From NCBI GenBank assembly GCA_947179485.1, contig OX359247.1, forward strand, positions 25,458,801-25,522,800: a stretch of 64,000 bases of DNA, written 5' to 3'. A model generated the notes under the pieces. It saw only the letters and a program-made list of their open reading frames with translations, was not told where the DNA came from and did not search any database. The stretch is from Allacma fusca (taxonomy: Eukaryota > Arthropoda > Collembola > Symphypleona > Sminthuridae). The first letter of the stretch is position 1. Each line of letters opens with the position of its first letter. Positions 1 through 15,163 of the stretch are shown piece by piece. The position numbers and the translations under genes are program-made.

Positions 1-31
1 CCCATTTTATCTTCAACACACAGACAACACT

Positions 32-54
32 ACACACACACACACACACACACA
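32..54. repeat. AC microsatellite
   Basis: Uninterrupted AC dinucleotide run. Confidence 0.95.
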
Positions 55-1206
55 TAAAATCCTAGAGGTGTACATCTTATTGGGAAACAAATAGTTGTTC
101 GGATGTATCTCTCACGTCACAACATGTGTGTTCATATTTTTTTCCCCGAAAAAGCATATGGCCGTCCGGCTGACCGGCATTTTTCTAAAAAAAATCTCTT
201 TTCCAGCACACTTATGGGTTTTTGATGCTTGAGATAAGTTGAGCTCCACACTTCCTCACTTATTCTTTCTGAATGCCAGTTGTACATACTACTCCACATA
301 CAATATAAATACAGTATTTTCCTAGTCAGCCAAGGGCTATATACACAGCGTAGTTCCATGTTTCCGTAGTCACGCTTGCAGAACCGTGAAACTCAAGTAT
401 TAATTTGTGTGGATGGTCGGGCGACAAGTTTAACTTAATTATAAACAGCTGCACCAGCATGACAAATATATAAGCTCACAAATCCAAGGAATACAAGAAA
501 AGTTATCCCTGCACATCAAACCGTTAATCTAGCCTTTAGATATGTACATATATTTGAGTTATGCAAATTTGGAGCCACTTCTTCAGAGAGATGTGACTGT
601 AGTGCGGCTATGACTTATGACTATCCGTGCGTCTCACCCAATCCACTGTTATTGACCCACACACAGGAATGAATTCACAATATATATGTGAAAAATCCAA
701 AAGGAGTTACAATGTAAACAAATGCAATTTGAAACATGGCTGAGAAAACATTTAATTATCTTACTGGTTTTTCAAAGAGTATTATCCCTCAAAGTGTTTT
801 CTTAATAATTATTGTGTAATGGGCTGACAAAATTGAGAAAATGACAACGAAATTGTATATTTAATTGTCATTGGCCTGCATCAACTGTGATAATATTATT
901 GTAATAAGTGCGTCGGGTAATTGTCCCTTATGTATGGCTATCAGTGAGAACAGTGGTGGATGACCTTAATTGAGAAACCGTGGCTTTACGATCTCTTCGA
1001 GGTTGTCAAAAGGTGACGTTGGAAGCATTCACCATCAATAAAATTGTGACTTGTCACTTTCACCTTCGCTCTTATCTGAATTAAATTTCTGTGCCTTGAT
1101 TCCTTTTGGGGACAGGAATTTAACGCCTGTGCACTGCAGTGCTCAAATATGCAAGCAGATTACAAAGTTGTTCAATACTTCTAAAAAAATCCATGTATAC
1201 TTATAA

Positions 1207-1237
1207 AAGACACAAGACACAAGATACAAGACACAAG
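1207..1237. repeat. Heptamer tandem repeat AAGACAC
   Basis: Four copies of a 7-base unit, one with a single change (AAGATAC). Confidence 0.9.
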
Positions 1238-3504
1238 TACATAATAGTATGTACCATAAGCATTATTTTTTTAGCTGACTATATTTTAGCCTAATTATAG
1301 CTCACATGAATTGATACTGATTTTTATCATTTTATGAATCCCATTACATTTAATGTAAGTGCTCACACATTACTCTTGGAGGAACAAGTGTCCGTATACT
1401 TTTGGGAACAATACTGCATATTATTAAATATTATATGGTACAGTGGGATGTGAATGTATTGCATGTACAATGTCAAATCCCAAGCCCCATGGTACTCCGT
1501 TACACTTCCAAACAAAGCAAGAGCATTTTGAGTATAGCGTGTGTTGTAGAGTGTACCAGGGACAGTAAGGTTAGGGACTGTATATGTACGTACTATTGTA
1601 GTTATAGTATAGGGAATATTTTTCATAAATAAAATCAATGGCTCAACACTCAGCGCTTTTGTGTGTGAGTAGTCTGAAACTAAAATAAGACTAACCACAC
1701 CAATCACCGCAAATTTCAACAGTTCACGCGTTCATACTACGTAACAGCACCGTTGTAATTAATGAGCTGTTACTACGGTTCACTGCTAACAAAAACTACC
1801 ACATCTTTGTCTTGCTGCATATGTTTTGTAGCAAGAATTCAGTCCTTTCCGTCGTCACAGTTTCCAGCATCCTTACAAAAACCATAGAAGAATCTCATGT
1901 CTACAAGCGTCTAAAAGGGGTTATCATATGCACGATTTGTAATCAGACAGACTTCCCCTCTTTCCTATGTATGTATCTACGTATAATTACATAGTATAGT
2001 TATATGATAGTGGGAAGCTCCTCTTCCCAAGAAGACAAGAAGATCCTACTGTATATTCGTATCACACACCAAGGAGCTGAAAGGGAAATAAATGTGCATG
2101 TGCACGTATATGTAATACATATGTACGTATGTACATACATACATAGTGCAGGAGTGCAGACACGTACATAGGGAACAAGTTTCTCTGAAAACTACCATTG
2201 CATTGATATTTCCCCAAATTTTGGCATAGTTCCTTGCAAAATTGTTTCTCAAGGAAAATTCTTTCCTATGTTCATTTCTTGTACTACACACAAATGACTG
2301 TCTGCATGTAAACTGCATCTAGAAATTATGCTCAAGCCCTCTACTTCCAATTGTTTTGCTCGTTATCACGAGATTATTTCACAAGATTAGACTGCAACCC
2401 ATGGACAAATATTTTATAGTCATTCCTAAATAAAGAATCCTGCCCAGCACTTTGCTTCCACTGAGATAAATGCTGATGAAGTCACAAGTGCATTTTGAGT
2501 CTCAAGGGAATCCATATCATTCCCTTCAACTGAGGCTGATATATAGGAAATATCAGAATGGTAACTATGTATGTCGTAGGAACATATGTATGTATGCTCC
2601 CAAGAGGAACTTGTTCAATAGTTCCAGATCAGTACCTTATTTTTTCACAAATTTCCCCTTATCATATGTATACAGCTAGCTGACCATTTCCATAAATTAT
2701 GTTGTAAACAAAACTAGTATCTACCTGTAACAGTGGTACAAATAAAAAAAAAACGTAATAAGTACTTACGCTTTTGAAATTTCCTTTGTATAGTTTCTAA
2801 ATCAAGTACAAGTATTTACAGGCCTGGCCCGCTCAAGTGTATTATTTGTGTTGTGAATAAGTGCTCATGTTCCTGAGCAGTTACAGTAGTTACTGTGTAT
2901 AGAGGGGCATGCTGTATGGAAAGGGAAAATAAACGAGAAGTTAATAATTTATTTAGAGTGATGATGGTATTCGATTATAACGCAAAGTACACAGACATTC
3001 GTTACCATTGTGTTGACTGATTGTTTAGTGTATCTATTGAAACCCACTGATTATACACAGATGAAAGTTTCGTGTATGATTAAATAATCCGAGTCTGTGT
3101 GGTTACAGTGGTTGACTAGTGGGTGCTTGCTCATGGATCTATGCCTATACACAGAGACACACAGGGGCAGACATACACACAGCATATGCATATAGGAAGT
3201 TAAACAAGTAATGCATTTATCAGCTGCATTATGTGTCATGTTCAAGGGAAGAGAATAATTTGAAGCAATAAGACCTTCTTCGTCTTCCACTACATCTTGC
3301 TTGTCTGCTGGCGTGCAGGACATAATAACTTTGAATGGGTGCTAAGTATCTAATGTACTTACCCACACGCAAAAGATTTAGAAACACTAGTCACAGAGTA
3401 TTTTTATACATGGATTGTGCTGAGGGGAAAAGATTCAAGTTCTCTGACTATAACACACAGTACAAAAGGGAGGATGGTTTCGTTGGTGCGTGTGCACAGA
3501 CATA

Positions 3505-3574
3505 CAGACACACACACACACACACATACACACACACACATACACACACACACACACACATACACACACACACA
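3505..3574. repeat. AC microsatellite with TACACA interruptions
   Basis: About 70 bases of AC repeats broken by T at regular places. Open frames across it only encode His/Thr or Cys/Val runs. Confidence 0.95.
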
Positions 3575-6500
3575 AAATATTTCTTCCCCCCTCTGAAAGC
3601 TGGAAATCTATACGTGTGCATATGTACATATGGAGTCCGTACATCATTCGGAGTGTTATCCTTCAGCTAGTTTGTACTCTCCCAGCATGAGAGTAAATGC
3701 ATGCATATGGTATTACCCGAAGCACACAAACCATGGAGTTTATAACCTGTATTGGAGTTTATGGCATGTACAGAACCCCGCTACATAATCTTTTACATGG
3801 TTATAAAAAGAAATAAGCAAGATACACCCCGCTTACTTATTCCACTGGATGTGAGTACTCTTCCCGTCTCCGTGTAAGTAGTTGAGTGAGTGTACAGTAA
3901 AAGACGAGGAGAAGAGATACAAGGAAGAAAAGCCTCAACTACTACAACGGCAGGAGCCAGAGAGCACAGAGCAACATACGAACTTGTAAGTTACATTGGA
4001 AGAACTCAGTTCTTTCGAGACCATCTGCCTTCCCCCTCCGCTCTACACGCTCTACTTTCACAAGTGTGCTCTCGCTCGCCTCAAACTTACAGAGACTCTG
4101 CTATGTAGTAGCCAGAGCTGGCCTAAGTTTTGAAGTTTGTATTGACGATTGGAATTGGAACTTTCTTCTAGGTATATCTACTTATCCTCGGAGTGTAATC
4201 ATTATATTGCGTGAGAGTCTTTTCCTACAGCCTGTATACTCTTGGGCTATGCGTGTCCTATGTACGCTACATTTTATATCTCAAGTCCTCAGTGGTTTCG
4301 TATCATTCTGGAACTATAACACTGTACTTGTCCTTTAGCTTTGGCTTCTCACCACGACTCCGAGCATGAATGTAATGCTACTGCTCCTAGGTCTATTTAA
4401 ATGGACAGTTCCTCAGTTCAACTTGGAGCTCTTTGTATGAGAGCACAATTTTATGTACAGATTCTCTGTATGTAATTATAATCGTTACCATGTCTACTCC
4501 TGTAGAGATCCTCTAGGAAGATTGTCACTTACATATTTATTTTGAACCTACGGAGTAGGAGGGTACAGTGCATGAGTGCATCTATTCCCCTCTCTGTGTA
4601 TGGTACAGTATGTGTATACAGATGGTATAGGTAATTATGTATATACACTTGTTATGAAGATACTGTAGACGATGAGGGGTAGAAGCTCTGTGTTAGAAAT
4701 CCTCAGCACATAAACTTGTGGGTGTAGGTATACCATTGAGGGTATAGGAATTGTAAATGGAGTTGGACAGATTGCTCTTCACTACTACTACGACGACTAC
4801 TGTTGGTGTCAGTGACTAGAGTTTACGTTTACAGTAGGGTTCGAAGCCGTGCACTCTCCTCAAGCGCCCATAACTGTTCCCTACGAAGGCATACTCAATG
4901 TTGTCTATGCATGCTTTATTTGTTTAAACTCCTGCTTTTACTGCAGACACCACAGTGGAGGAAGCCCATAGCTTTGGTAGCAACTTCGAGTCCTGTAATG
5001 AAAATAGAAAGATCCTGTAGTTTGGGCTTCTTTTGTTGCCCTGTCTACACCTACAGATACATACACGGACTCGTACTCTCAGAAGTAGATATCTACTTGT
5101 AAGGTAGAAGTATCTACATCGAAGGTCCGGGATACCTATACTGTAGGGATGAATGCTTACAAATAGAAACATGCCGACACTTGGGTTTCCAAAGGAATTT
5201 AATAATACACTGGAGTTGTAAAACTTACAGAAATAATCAGATTGGAGACTTGTCACTGTGTAGTTATTAAACGTACTTTCCTCTTTGTATTCATTCCTAG
5301 TTCTTGTTTAATTCCGTATTTTCCATATAAATGTCATGTCAGACATGAAAATTGAAGCCTCCTGAGTATCTTGGCCAACTGATGGTGTGTGTACCTTGAA
5401 AAGCGAACTGTGGTGAACAAGAATTTTCCGAAGAACTATGTATGTATTTTGCCTTCTTAGTGATCCTCACACCCAAATTTAATTTATTTCTTGAATGGAG
5501 CTTTATTCTTAAAAATCTTATTTCATTTATTGAGTCAACAGTGGAAGTTTTGAGATTAAGGGCAGTGTTCCCTACGTTCGGAGGAGTTTGCCTGCTCTAA
5601 ACAATTAGGACTCAAAGAAAAGTTTGACTGAGAATACTCCTCTGAAAATTCCTCTATGTTAAGATAATTATTGTTCAACACATGGAACAAGTTACGTATA
5701 AAGTCATTGATTCCATTCCCCATAGAAAACAACTACTTGAACTAACAAGGTCTTTAAAGTAATACAGGGAAATTCTGGGAGGTGCTGTTGGAGAAAATAA
5801 GGAATTACATATTCATTCATGGGTTCTATCGTAAACCCAAAAGTGTTATTTGACAGTCAATGTTTTCTAAAGAAAATATTTCCCATTTTTTCCACCCGAA
5901 TCAGCTCCTTTTTATAGATATACTTCCAGGAAAATAATAATTTCAAGAGAATATCTTGTCCATATTTGTCCCTTTGCTTTTTCCGCTCTCTAAAAAAAGT
6001 TTCTATCTCTTTCCCCAGCCCATTCTTACTTGTTATAGTGTGGATTTGTTTTTATTTACAAAATTTTGCAACTTTCTCGTGTCTTTTTTGCCCAATGGAG
6101 TATAGTATTTATGGAGTTTCATGTAACAACAAAGATGCATGCGTTATATGGGTTGTGTGTATGTGCGTAGATTTAAATGGCTGTGTGAACTAACAACTAG
6201 TGTTATTATATCCTTCGTGAGGGTAACCAACCCACCAGAGATCTTTCCCATAGACCCAACTCCGCTCAATCTACGGTTAACACCAGTGGCTGGAGTAATA
6301 AGAAGTTGCTGGTGGGGGTGCTAATAATGCTAATACCAGGTTTGGTTCGACGTTCAGCACACAGAGGGGAAGTAAATTGATGAATTTGTAACTGCTCCTA
6401 ATTTTAACATTTAAAGCGTCCCGAGCACTCTCATTAATTCCACTGGTTTGAATTTCATGTATCAATTCCTGCTCGGGACATTCCTTAAGAAAAAGGATGG

Positions 6501-9245
6501 AATCTATCATCTCATAATCTCATACTAATTGCTGAATTGGGATCCAAACAACTATTCCACTACAAGCCAGTTTTGTAAATACAATACATATAAAGGTCAT
6601 TTGTATGCACTAAGATTTTTGTTGCCTTAAACGGTCCTATTACACTAAATGACTGACCTTCTACGTACATTATTGACTTCTGAGATTCCCATGAGATGAC
6701 CACATGAATTTACCCTTGTCGAATATAAATATGGGAGAAATGGATAAATAAATCTGTACATACGTCGTCGTAGATAAGATAAAGTGTTACTTCTACAGTA
6801 GCAAGTACACAGGACACTGTCATGAGTGGAGGTGGAGGTCCATGTAGGCATACTATTACATATCCATCCTTTGTATTTTTATTCCGGCCACAGATTCGCA
6901 TTTACAGCCAACACAACATCCTTGATCCTACTTACACTTGTTATTAATTGCCTTACAGCGGAAAATCATCCCAACTGAATTTTAAGTCCACCTCCCCAAG
7001 CCCATAAAAATTTGTTTGGGAAGAGTCTGTACAGTACAGTAAAGTTGAGCATTGTAAACATCTACGTCTCTACTGTAGTAGTATCTATGTAAAGTAGCAT
7101 CCGACAGTGTAAATTTGAAGACATGCACGGCGAAGAAAATATTAGACGCACATAAGAATAACAACAGCAAAAACTTACGAAGAATGAAACTCTGCAGAGA
7201 TTACAAACTCCTCAAGAACTGCGAAACTTGCAAGTTGAAATCAAGTACAAAATAAAGTTGTCATTCAACATAAACAACGTAGTTTTCACACATGAATGCA
7301 CTCAGGATATGAACTCATGTAGAATAAAATAAGCATGAAGAAAAATGCTCCGTCGTGAGAGTTATACTCTCAGAGAATATAAAAAAAATGAAGAATGAAG
7401 ACCAGTAAGGTTAAATACAACTTACTTCACATGAGGGAAGGCTGCAGATAATTTGTTGGGGCTATATTCTAATTTCTCGTGATGGAGTCGAATCTCTAAC
7501 TCTACTAAATGCTTACAGGAGTGCTTTTAATAGCACATTGTTAAAACATATGTTCGAACACTGATCGGTCACTACGGACAAAGTGTGCACAACGAGAGAC
7601 ACAAAAAAACTGTAAAATTCAGGTTAATCATCTTTTTTTGTCCGTTTGTTTCCTTTCCTCACTGTAATGATGCTCAAAGTACATATGTGTAGTCAATTGA
7701 AATAAATAAATGTTTTCTTATTCTAAAGGAGCTCATTACACAATGTAACGTCTTGTAATTCCTTGTGAGATGATATCTCACAGTAATATTTTTGCCATTG
7801 GTACAAATCTACATACTTTACCTTGGCTCTCGGACCATATGCATTTATGAGATAATAAGGAGGATCAGAAAGATACTTCGAAGTTGAAGTTATAAGAAAG
7901 TAAATCTACTTGACAAAAGTTGTTCAAAGGGCTCAAGGCCAAATTACTGTACACACACTCACTTGCTCCTTTGAGATTCTCACATAGCTATCTCTATGTC
8001 CTTTGAAGGTTTTTCCACTGCACTCTGTACACTACAAACCTACAAGCATAAAATTTATATTTTTAACTTTTATCCGTCCCCATAGAGAGACATAGCACAC
8101 TCATCTCTCCTTCCATCAGTATATGAACATTTGATTCATCAACTAAATGCATAACTTAAATTAATACCAGAACTCTAAACGTCAGTCATAGCGGACGCTC
8201 AAAGATATGATCTATGTAGAAGTTTTAAAAGGTTTAGAAAATAATGTCAATGTTTAGTATTGACTCAAAACACATTCTGCAATCAAATTGCAGACCCAGC
8301 TCAAATAAAACTTGTGTAAAACTTAAATGAACATGTTACTGAGTTGAAGACTATGTACAAATACTATGCTATGAGTTACAAAGAATACAAATTTTAAGCT
8401 GGGAACGTTCCAAAAACTGTGTTATTGATATAGCTGAATCATCACTTGTTAAAAGTATTAATAATGAGTATCCTACACCATAGTGAGCCTGTAGATATGG
8501 AAGTGACTGAGTGAGTACATTGGAAGGAATCCAATTTTCAAGTAACAATTTCCTCCCAGCAAAGCCTCCAGGATCAAGTGACAAGTTTTGCAATTACACA
8601 ATTAGGGGGAAGAATTGCACCTACCATAAATTACACGTACCCTTGAACAAGTCTCTCACATAGTGACATATAGAGGATCTGATTCTGAGGATCTGAGCCA
8701 TTATCAAGCAAATCTGCCCCTACATATGTTCAAATGTTGAGTATAAAAAAAAAAACCAGGGAGGATCCAATAGTAGATACCCAAACCTGTAGGAGAGATA
8801 GAGAGAGCGTTCAGGATAAATAATGTGATATTATATTAAAGACTGCCAAACTTGCACTGAATTTTAACTCCTATTTTCAAGAGGACCGATCCACGGCTCC
8901 AAATTTCCGGGAAAACTTACTAAAGCTCCTGTACTTACTCCCAGACCCGTAGTCATATTCGGTACCTATAGGTGTGAGTGTGTGGAGAGGAGGAAGAAAG
9001 GAAGATTACTTGGCTAAAGGCTAGCAGTAAAAATGGTGTGTGGTGTGGATTTGAAGAAGCCCAAGAGTAAAGAGTGTGTTGGACGGTAGAAAGAATATTT
9101 CCTCCTGAAATTTGGTTCGCCTTGCAATCTTTTGAATTTATATGAAAAAAAAAAGTGTTGGAAGAGAGTCGATGGAACGATGAAAACCCCTTGCACGGAG
9201 AAAATCAACGTGTGATGGGAATGACTTTTCCTTACCTCAGAATCC

Positions 9246-9252
9246 TATATAA
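9246..9252 (+). promoter_or_regulatory. TATA-box-like site before a CpG-richer block
   Basis: TATATAA is followed by a block (about 9394-9720) with more CpG and GC than its surroundings and open frames on both strands (9394-9720 + and 9434-9676 -). No clear initiator is seen at +30. It may be a promoter or chance. Confidence 0.2.
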
Positions 9253-10953
9253 GGAGGGACCCTCCAGATTTGCACATAGTTTCTTGACTTTTCGTTTCTT
9301 TCGGAAAATCCTACACTCCTGAAAACATTGGCTTCACGGGGGTGTGTGGAGGTCTATGAAAAATAGGAAAAAGTTATAAAGAGAGGTACAAAGATGGTAG
9401 ATTTAAGTTGTTGGATGAAGAGCTGTATGAAAGCTAACTGGAACCATCAGCGGATCGGATCGCATCAAACACAAGCGATAAAGACTCAGCAAAATCCACA
9501 TAAAGGTCACATAAATCCTCATCCAATTCGCGGTGAAACGGAAAAACGGCACCGCGAGAGCTCTTTGAATAAAATCCCATTTTCTTCTTCAAGATTTGTC
9601 TCCAGTTACTCCAACACCGTATGTACGGGGCATAGGAGACGCCCCGGCCTGGACTGCTCATGCATATCATCCCCATTCCTGAGGCCGGGTTTAGTCATAG
9701 ATATGACGCCCGGGATATGACGCCATGGATATAGACATGCTCCAGCTTATTTACTGTATGGGGAGATGAAACCCTGGAAGGAGTAGGGTTTATATCTATC
9801 TATAGCATGCCTCATACATTTATCTACTATATCTACATTACACGCTTTTTGTATGCTCGATCGTTTATTATTAGCGTCAAGTAAAAAAACACGTCCATGA
9901 TGTTTTCCTCACACACACACTCCCTATCTCTCTGTTGTTACTTTGGCTCGAACAGTAACTGTAGTAGGACTCAGATGAAAGTATTTTTTCATTGCAAATA
10001 ATCGTCACATTACCGTTTATTTATCGGGACTGTCCCCTTCTAATGTAACACAATGCTCATGCATTAGGCATGCAGCATACGCTAATGGCCTGTACACCCA
10101 TCTTGTTGAACGACCAGCTCCTCACTATATATAAGTTAGGGACGAAGTCCCAGCAGAGTCTAAAAGCTAAACCACGTGTGTATAATTATCTCATTGGAGA
10201 TGTGCAAACTACTCCTACAACATCATTACTAATAAGTTGATCTTATACTATAATTGACTCCTCGCTTACTCCTCAATTAGCACTGTAATCATCACAGCCT
10301 TGGGATTAAAAATGTACATATGTATCCTCCGTGTGCCCTCCTCCAAGCATTTGAATGCCTGTGTACTTTTTTAATTTCCTATTTATTTTCGCTAAAGTTG
10401 AGGCTGAAAGGACTATGACAGGAGTGAGGAGGGCCCATGTGTAATAATTATATGATGAGCCAGGAGGTAGGAATGAAATAGGGATGGGAAGCATATACAC
10501 ACACCTTGCTGTTAACCGCGATTTATCAATATTTCGCAACCTTTTATTCCTCTCGTTGAATAAAATTAATAAATCACTACTCTCTTGTGTGTGTGTGTGA
10601 GTACATCAAGTGATTACTGGCTATTACATAGTGCTACTTTCCGCATGTATGTATGTAATTATGTATGTCAATGGATGAAGAAACCTACCCTGCACTACAA
10701 AACTATCCCTACACAACTTCACTTCGAACACAATATATACCTAACGAGTGGTTATACTCGAGCGAGATCATCTAGGCTTGAGAGATAAAGACCACATAGA
10801 ATTCAACTCACAGGGTATGCATAAATCAAGGATACACACATAGAACATATGACTGTATGGTGTGTGAGATTTAGTGAAGCAGAGTAATTTACTTAATGCA
10901 TACTTACGGTAATTATTACATACACAACTCACAAATGGTCTGTAGTACTGTAG

Positions 10954-10976
10954 TAGCTGTAGCTGTAGCTGTAGCT
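10954..10976. repeat. Hexamer repeat TAGCTG
   Basis: Nearly four copies in tandem. Confidence 0.9.
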
Positions 10977-13438
10977 CTGTAGAGCAGGAATGAGTTACGC
11001 TGTTATTCAGCTCTTGGCACTTGTACTTTCCTTTTTGTCCCACTCTCGGGCAAAACAAACCACAATACGATAACCTCATTCAGACGTGTATTTTTATTCT
11101 CCTTTAATGCCTTGTAAAAACTGGCACTTTATCACCTTTTTCCTTTCTAATTTTTTCAGCTCAAAACCTTCTCAACATGAAACAAGCATTGTCCACCTGA
11201 ATGCTCTTTCCTTTCTATTTTCAATTATTTTTGTCCAATTGCGAAAAAAAAAACTCGACGTCAACTTTATACTTAAGTTGTTTCTCTGTTTTAGGTTACT
11301 ACAAGCGTACCATACTACATAGTAGTATCTATCCTCTATGAATCAGGGGATCTTTCGCAAGATGTAAACAAATCAATTATTTAACCCTTCCATGCTCGCA
11401 CTCAGAATTGAGGTAAGCATATAAAAGAGGGGCCCGCATACAAAAGTCCAACACTTATTTAAATCTGTAGATACTTCAGGTGTAATTTACAAACTTGTAG
11501 TTCTAAAACCTGACTCCGAAACGGTCCTCCTGTTTTAATTGTTGGATCTGCTTAACCAGTTTGAGGATTGATGGAATTAGGAGGGAAGTCCCGTGTTGAA
11601 AATACAGTTTGGGTCCGAGGGAAAACTTGTGTAGAAGTGAAGGCAGGATTTAAGTGAGGAAGGCATACTTATGTATGGATGTATCTACGAAGACAGGTAC
11701 GTGTAGATGCTAAAGTTCCTGGTCGTGGTCCTGATGCTGTTACCGTATTATTGAATTTTTCATTGAGCTGGTGTCGGTTTCAGTGTCCCGCCGCAACGCT
11801 ACTATCTCAATGAACATCTTACGAATCATGGATCCTTAACACGTGTCAGAGATCAATTTTCTGAGCTCATGGTGTTGGAAACGCATTCGAACAGGATTCT
11901 CGTCTCCTCTCCTCGGACTATTTATGTTGTGTGTGATGTTCTCCAGGAAGGTATACAATCCCCTGTGTATAGTCAGCCCCGTACTTGGACTATGAAGTAG
12001 TCCGGGTGTATGTACTCAGGTGAAGGCACACTCACAGAACAGACTGCACCTCTCCTTGGAAATTGAATGTCCACTTATGGAATCTTCGGATACTTTGTAA
12101 CCTGCATGTGTTCATATGTGATGTAGTTTACAGATAGCTGGGGATGCCTACAGCGTTACTGGGGTTCAAAACATCCTCCTTGTACAGTATCGTCTTACCC
12201 TCCCTTTGAACCGCTCCAACTATACACATTACAACAGATAGTTTCCTCTCACACGTATGCACATACATATCCACTGTAAAAAAAAGTACTTACACTCAAC
12301 TGTACTTACGTCGTGTCTTAAATGTAAGTTTAACATGAAGGGAATGCAAGGCACAAATGGTTTGTTTAAAACCGTAAGTTAATAATGTCTTCAACTCACA
12401 ATCCGAACCAGTACACGCACATACACACAAATTGCTTTCATTAACCACTCATTCCTTTCAAGAGAGCCTACTCCTTAATATTAAGCTTATTTAGGAAATT
12501 GTATTTGTTTCTAGAAATAAATGCCAGGCTTCAAACCCAGAGTCACCAAAGTATAAGAGTTTATCTGTCATACTGTATCGATGTACACGCATACATACAT
12601 AGATACATATCTACATCAAAGCATACACTGAGATATCTAGAAAAGCATAATATCCGGTAATGGGAATGGAGTTCCTCTGACAATGAGAAGTATTTGCTTT
12701 TGTGAACGCGGAGCAATACTTAGTAGCAAAGAAATATGCTCACTATGTTGTCAAAAGTAACGCCAATTTAAACAATACTGGCGATTACATGCGGCGGTAC
12801 ATATATTCAATGTATCTGAGCATTTGTGCTTACGTTGGGTGGTTGTGGTTCCTGTGAATAGACGTAGATATATAAGTATGGCTCCGCATGTCAAGAGGGA
12901 TCCTGTGAATGCATTGTTATCATGACAAGAAGATCTTACAGAGGTTGGTGGGATGTGCATTGCACTCAACTCTGTCGTATATGTTCCTAGTCCTATCAAT
13001 ATTCTCTATAGTAATAGGTACAATTATGTATGTATGTTACAAAACAGACACTCATTCAGAGACACACTGCTGCAGTAAAGTGTGGGATAAAAGGCTGCGT
13101 GCACTATGCTTGCGTAGAAATAAATATATAAATATATTGGCTCATGAGCATAGGTGCACACTGGCTAGGACATGTCTCTACCATACACATATCTATCTAC
13201 ACTTATGAAACATAATGTGTATAGCAAGGAAGAGAAGACTGCATGTTAAATTGCATTGGAAGGGAAAAGCGTCTACGGTTGTATTAACACGGAATGCTTC
13301 CCCACGTCCTCGTAACATTGCTCATGAAGTTCCACATCTTTTTTACTCGCATTTTCTCCACCACCACCAACAACAAGTAATCTAGCTATTCAACATTCAG
13401 CAGTCTCTCACCTCTCTTTCCCATTATCAGGCCTGAGC

Positions 13439-13499
13439 CGTCGTAGTAGTAGTTGTAGTAGTAGTAGCGAAGACGAGAGAGAGAGAGAGAGAGAGAGAT
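13439..13499. repeat. GTA trinucleotide run followed by GA microsatellite
   Basis: A GTA-rich stretch (13439-13467) is followed by GA repeats from 13475. Confidence 0.9.
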
Positions 13500-14216
13500 C
13501 ATATGCATACAAAGAGCATGGCATGGACCTAAGCGCAGAGCAGGAGCAAGGAAGCATTGAGGACAACAACAGAAATGAACACGACAAGATGCAAGGGGAA
13601 TGGTGTAAAGCAATGCTCTATTACAGTCTGTAACACTGGTTTATCTCTCCCATCCCATACCATGTAATGCATACCTTGTACAAATGTAATCGGGCGAGTT
13701 ACAACCTATACCATCACTATAATAAATTGATATTATGGCACCACACTTATTACCTCTCCTGCCCAAATCACACATGTAGCATCCTATAAGGTTACACACT
13801 CTGGTCCTATGTAAAATATGTTACCAATTTTTGGCAGAGCTCACTCTTCCCAAACTATGTATGTGCAGGCACAGATGCATGCACACACTCACGGAGTTTG
13901 CATATGGGAGTACAGTAGTGTAGGAGATGTAGATTGCATGAGATTTTTATAAGTAAATTACGCATACACTTTATCATGTGCATTTTTATATATTCGTTCC
14001 CTCAATGAGCTCTGTCGCTGACGACATGGAGAACGGAATGGCAAGCAAGCGAGTAATAAAAGGAGGAATCTTTACAACAGTCATGCAAATTAGTCAAGTG
14101 ATTATTAGTCCCTTTGATAACAGCTCTACTTGTGGTTTCCTTCTCTCAACGAGGAGTTTATACCAAGGATCTATTTTATTTTTACTAGCATTCCCTCCAA
14201 CAGACTACTAGACTCG

Positions 14217-14217
<1 letters not shown>

Positions 14218-14251
<34 letters not shown>
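14218..14251. repeat. TAC trinucleotide repeat
   Basis: Eleven perfect TAC units. Confidence 0.95.
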
Positions 14252-15141
14252 GTACCGTACTATAGCACAGGTGTTTTCCCCAGTGCAGGCTTAACCACTG
14301 ACATTAGTTTGTGTATAGATTATACATCCAAAAAAAAAATTAATAAGCTCCTTCATCCTGTGTGGACGTATGTGCATTTACATACATTGACTCTATTGCC
14401 TTAAGTTATTACTTTCCTGTTCCAATGAGGAGGAAGCGAAGCACATTTGTAAATGCCCTTTAGTCCTTGCTACCTGCAATTTTCTGAATGTCCACATTTA
14501 AAATTGAATCTTGTATGTAAAAGCTGTACTGTGAATACCTGCTTGTAGATGTATGTGTATGTACATGTACATATGTACATATGTAAATAATAAAAAAATA
14601 AATTACCTTTTGAGAGTCTTGAGTTTGTTGTGGAGATAGCCTTTAAAGCACAAGATTAAATGTTAAGGGTTGGCTGTGGTTGGGAAATGTAAGATTTCAT
14701 GTTAGACATTGTTTCTGAAATAAATTTATTGCTAAAGGTGAAATTTCACTTGTGACTCGTTCTAGTTTATTTGGTGGGCTAAAACCACAAACCTGATTGA
14801 ATTGCTTGAGTGAATCATGGATGGGACAAAATGAAATCTTTGCATGCTTAGAGAATTCTGCATGCCCTGGATAGCCAGGAGTTTCCTTTTGCAAAAATAT
14901 GTACATATGTATGTTAGGTGGGATTTTGGGGAGGATATATAAATATTGTGTGTAGCTGTGTGACTGGGGGACAAAGTAGTATTATATGACGAGCAAATTG
15001 CGAGGTTAGTTTCGTTGGGTCGTCCTGTAAAATAATTGTCTCGAAAATGATATAAAACTCTATTGAGTCTCTTATTAGAAGGTCACTGGTTGCCAGATGG
15101 TAGTCTAGATCGTGACAATATGAAATCGGAGAGATAGAGGA

Positions 15142-15163
15142 AGAGAGAGAGAGAGAGAGAGAG
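15142..15163. repeat. AG microsatellite
   Basis: Perfect AG run. Confidence 0.9.

Larger units (their letters stand above)
1..9245. other. Left flank, no gene supported
   Basis: AT-rich sequence with short frames only and the microsatellites listed. A splice-donor-like GTAAGT at about 3990 follows a purine-rich open stretch, but nothing ties it to a gene. ATGT/ACAT palindromic strings occur near 2100-2145. Confidence 0.6.

Noticed and set aside
3335..3690. Frames of His/Thr and Cys/Val repeats on both strands
   Set aside because: Translations of the AC microsatellite.
3840..3995. Purine-rich open segment ending in GAACTT/GTAAGT
   Set aside because: A good donor alone; no ATG-led frame, promoter or partner exon could be identified.
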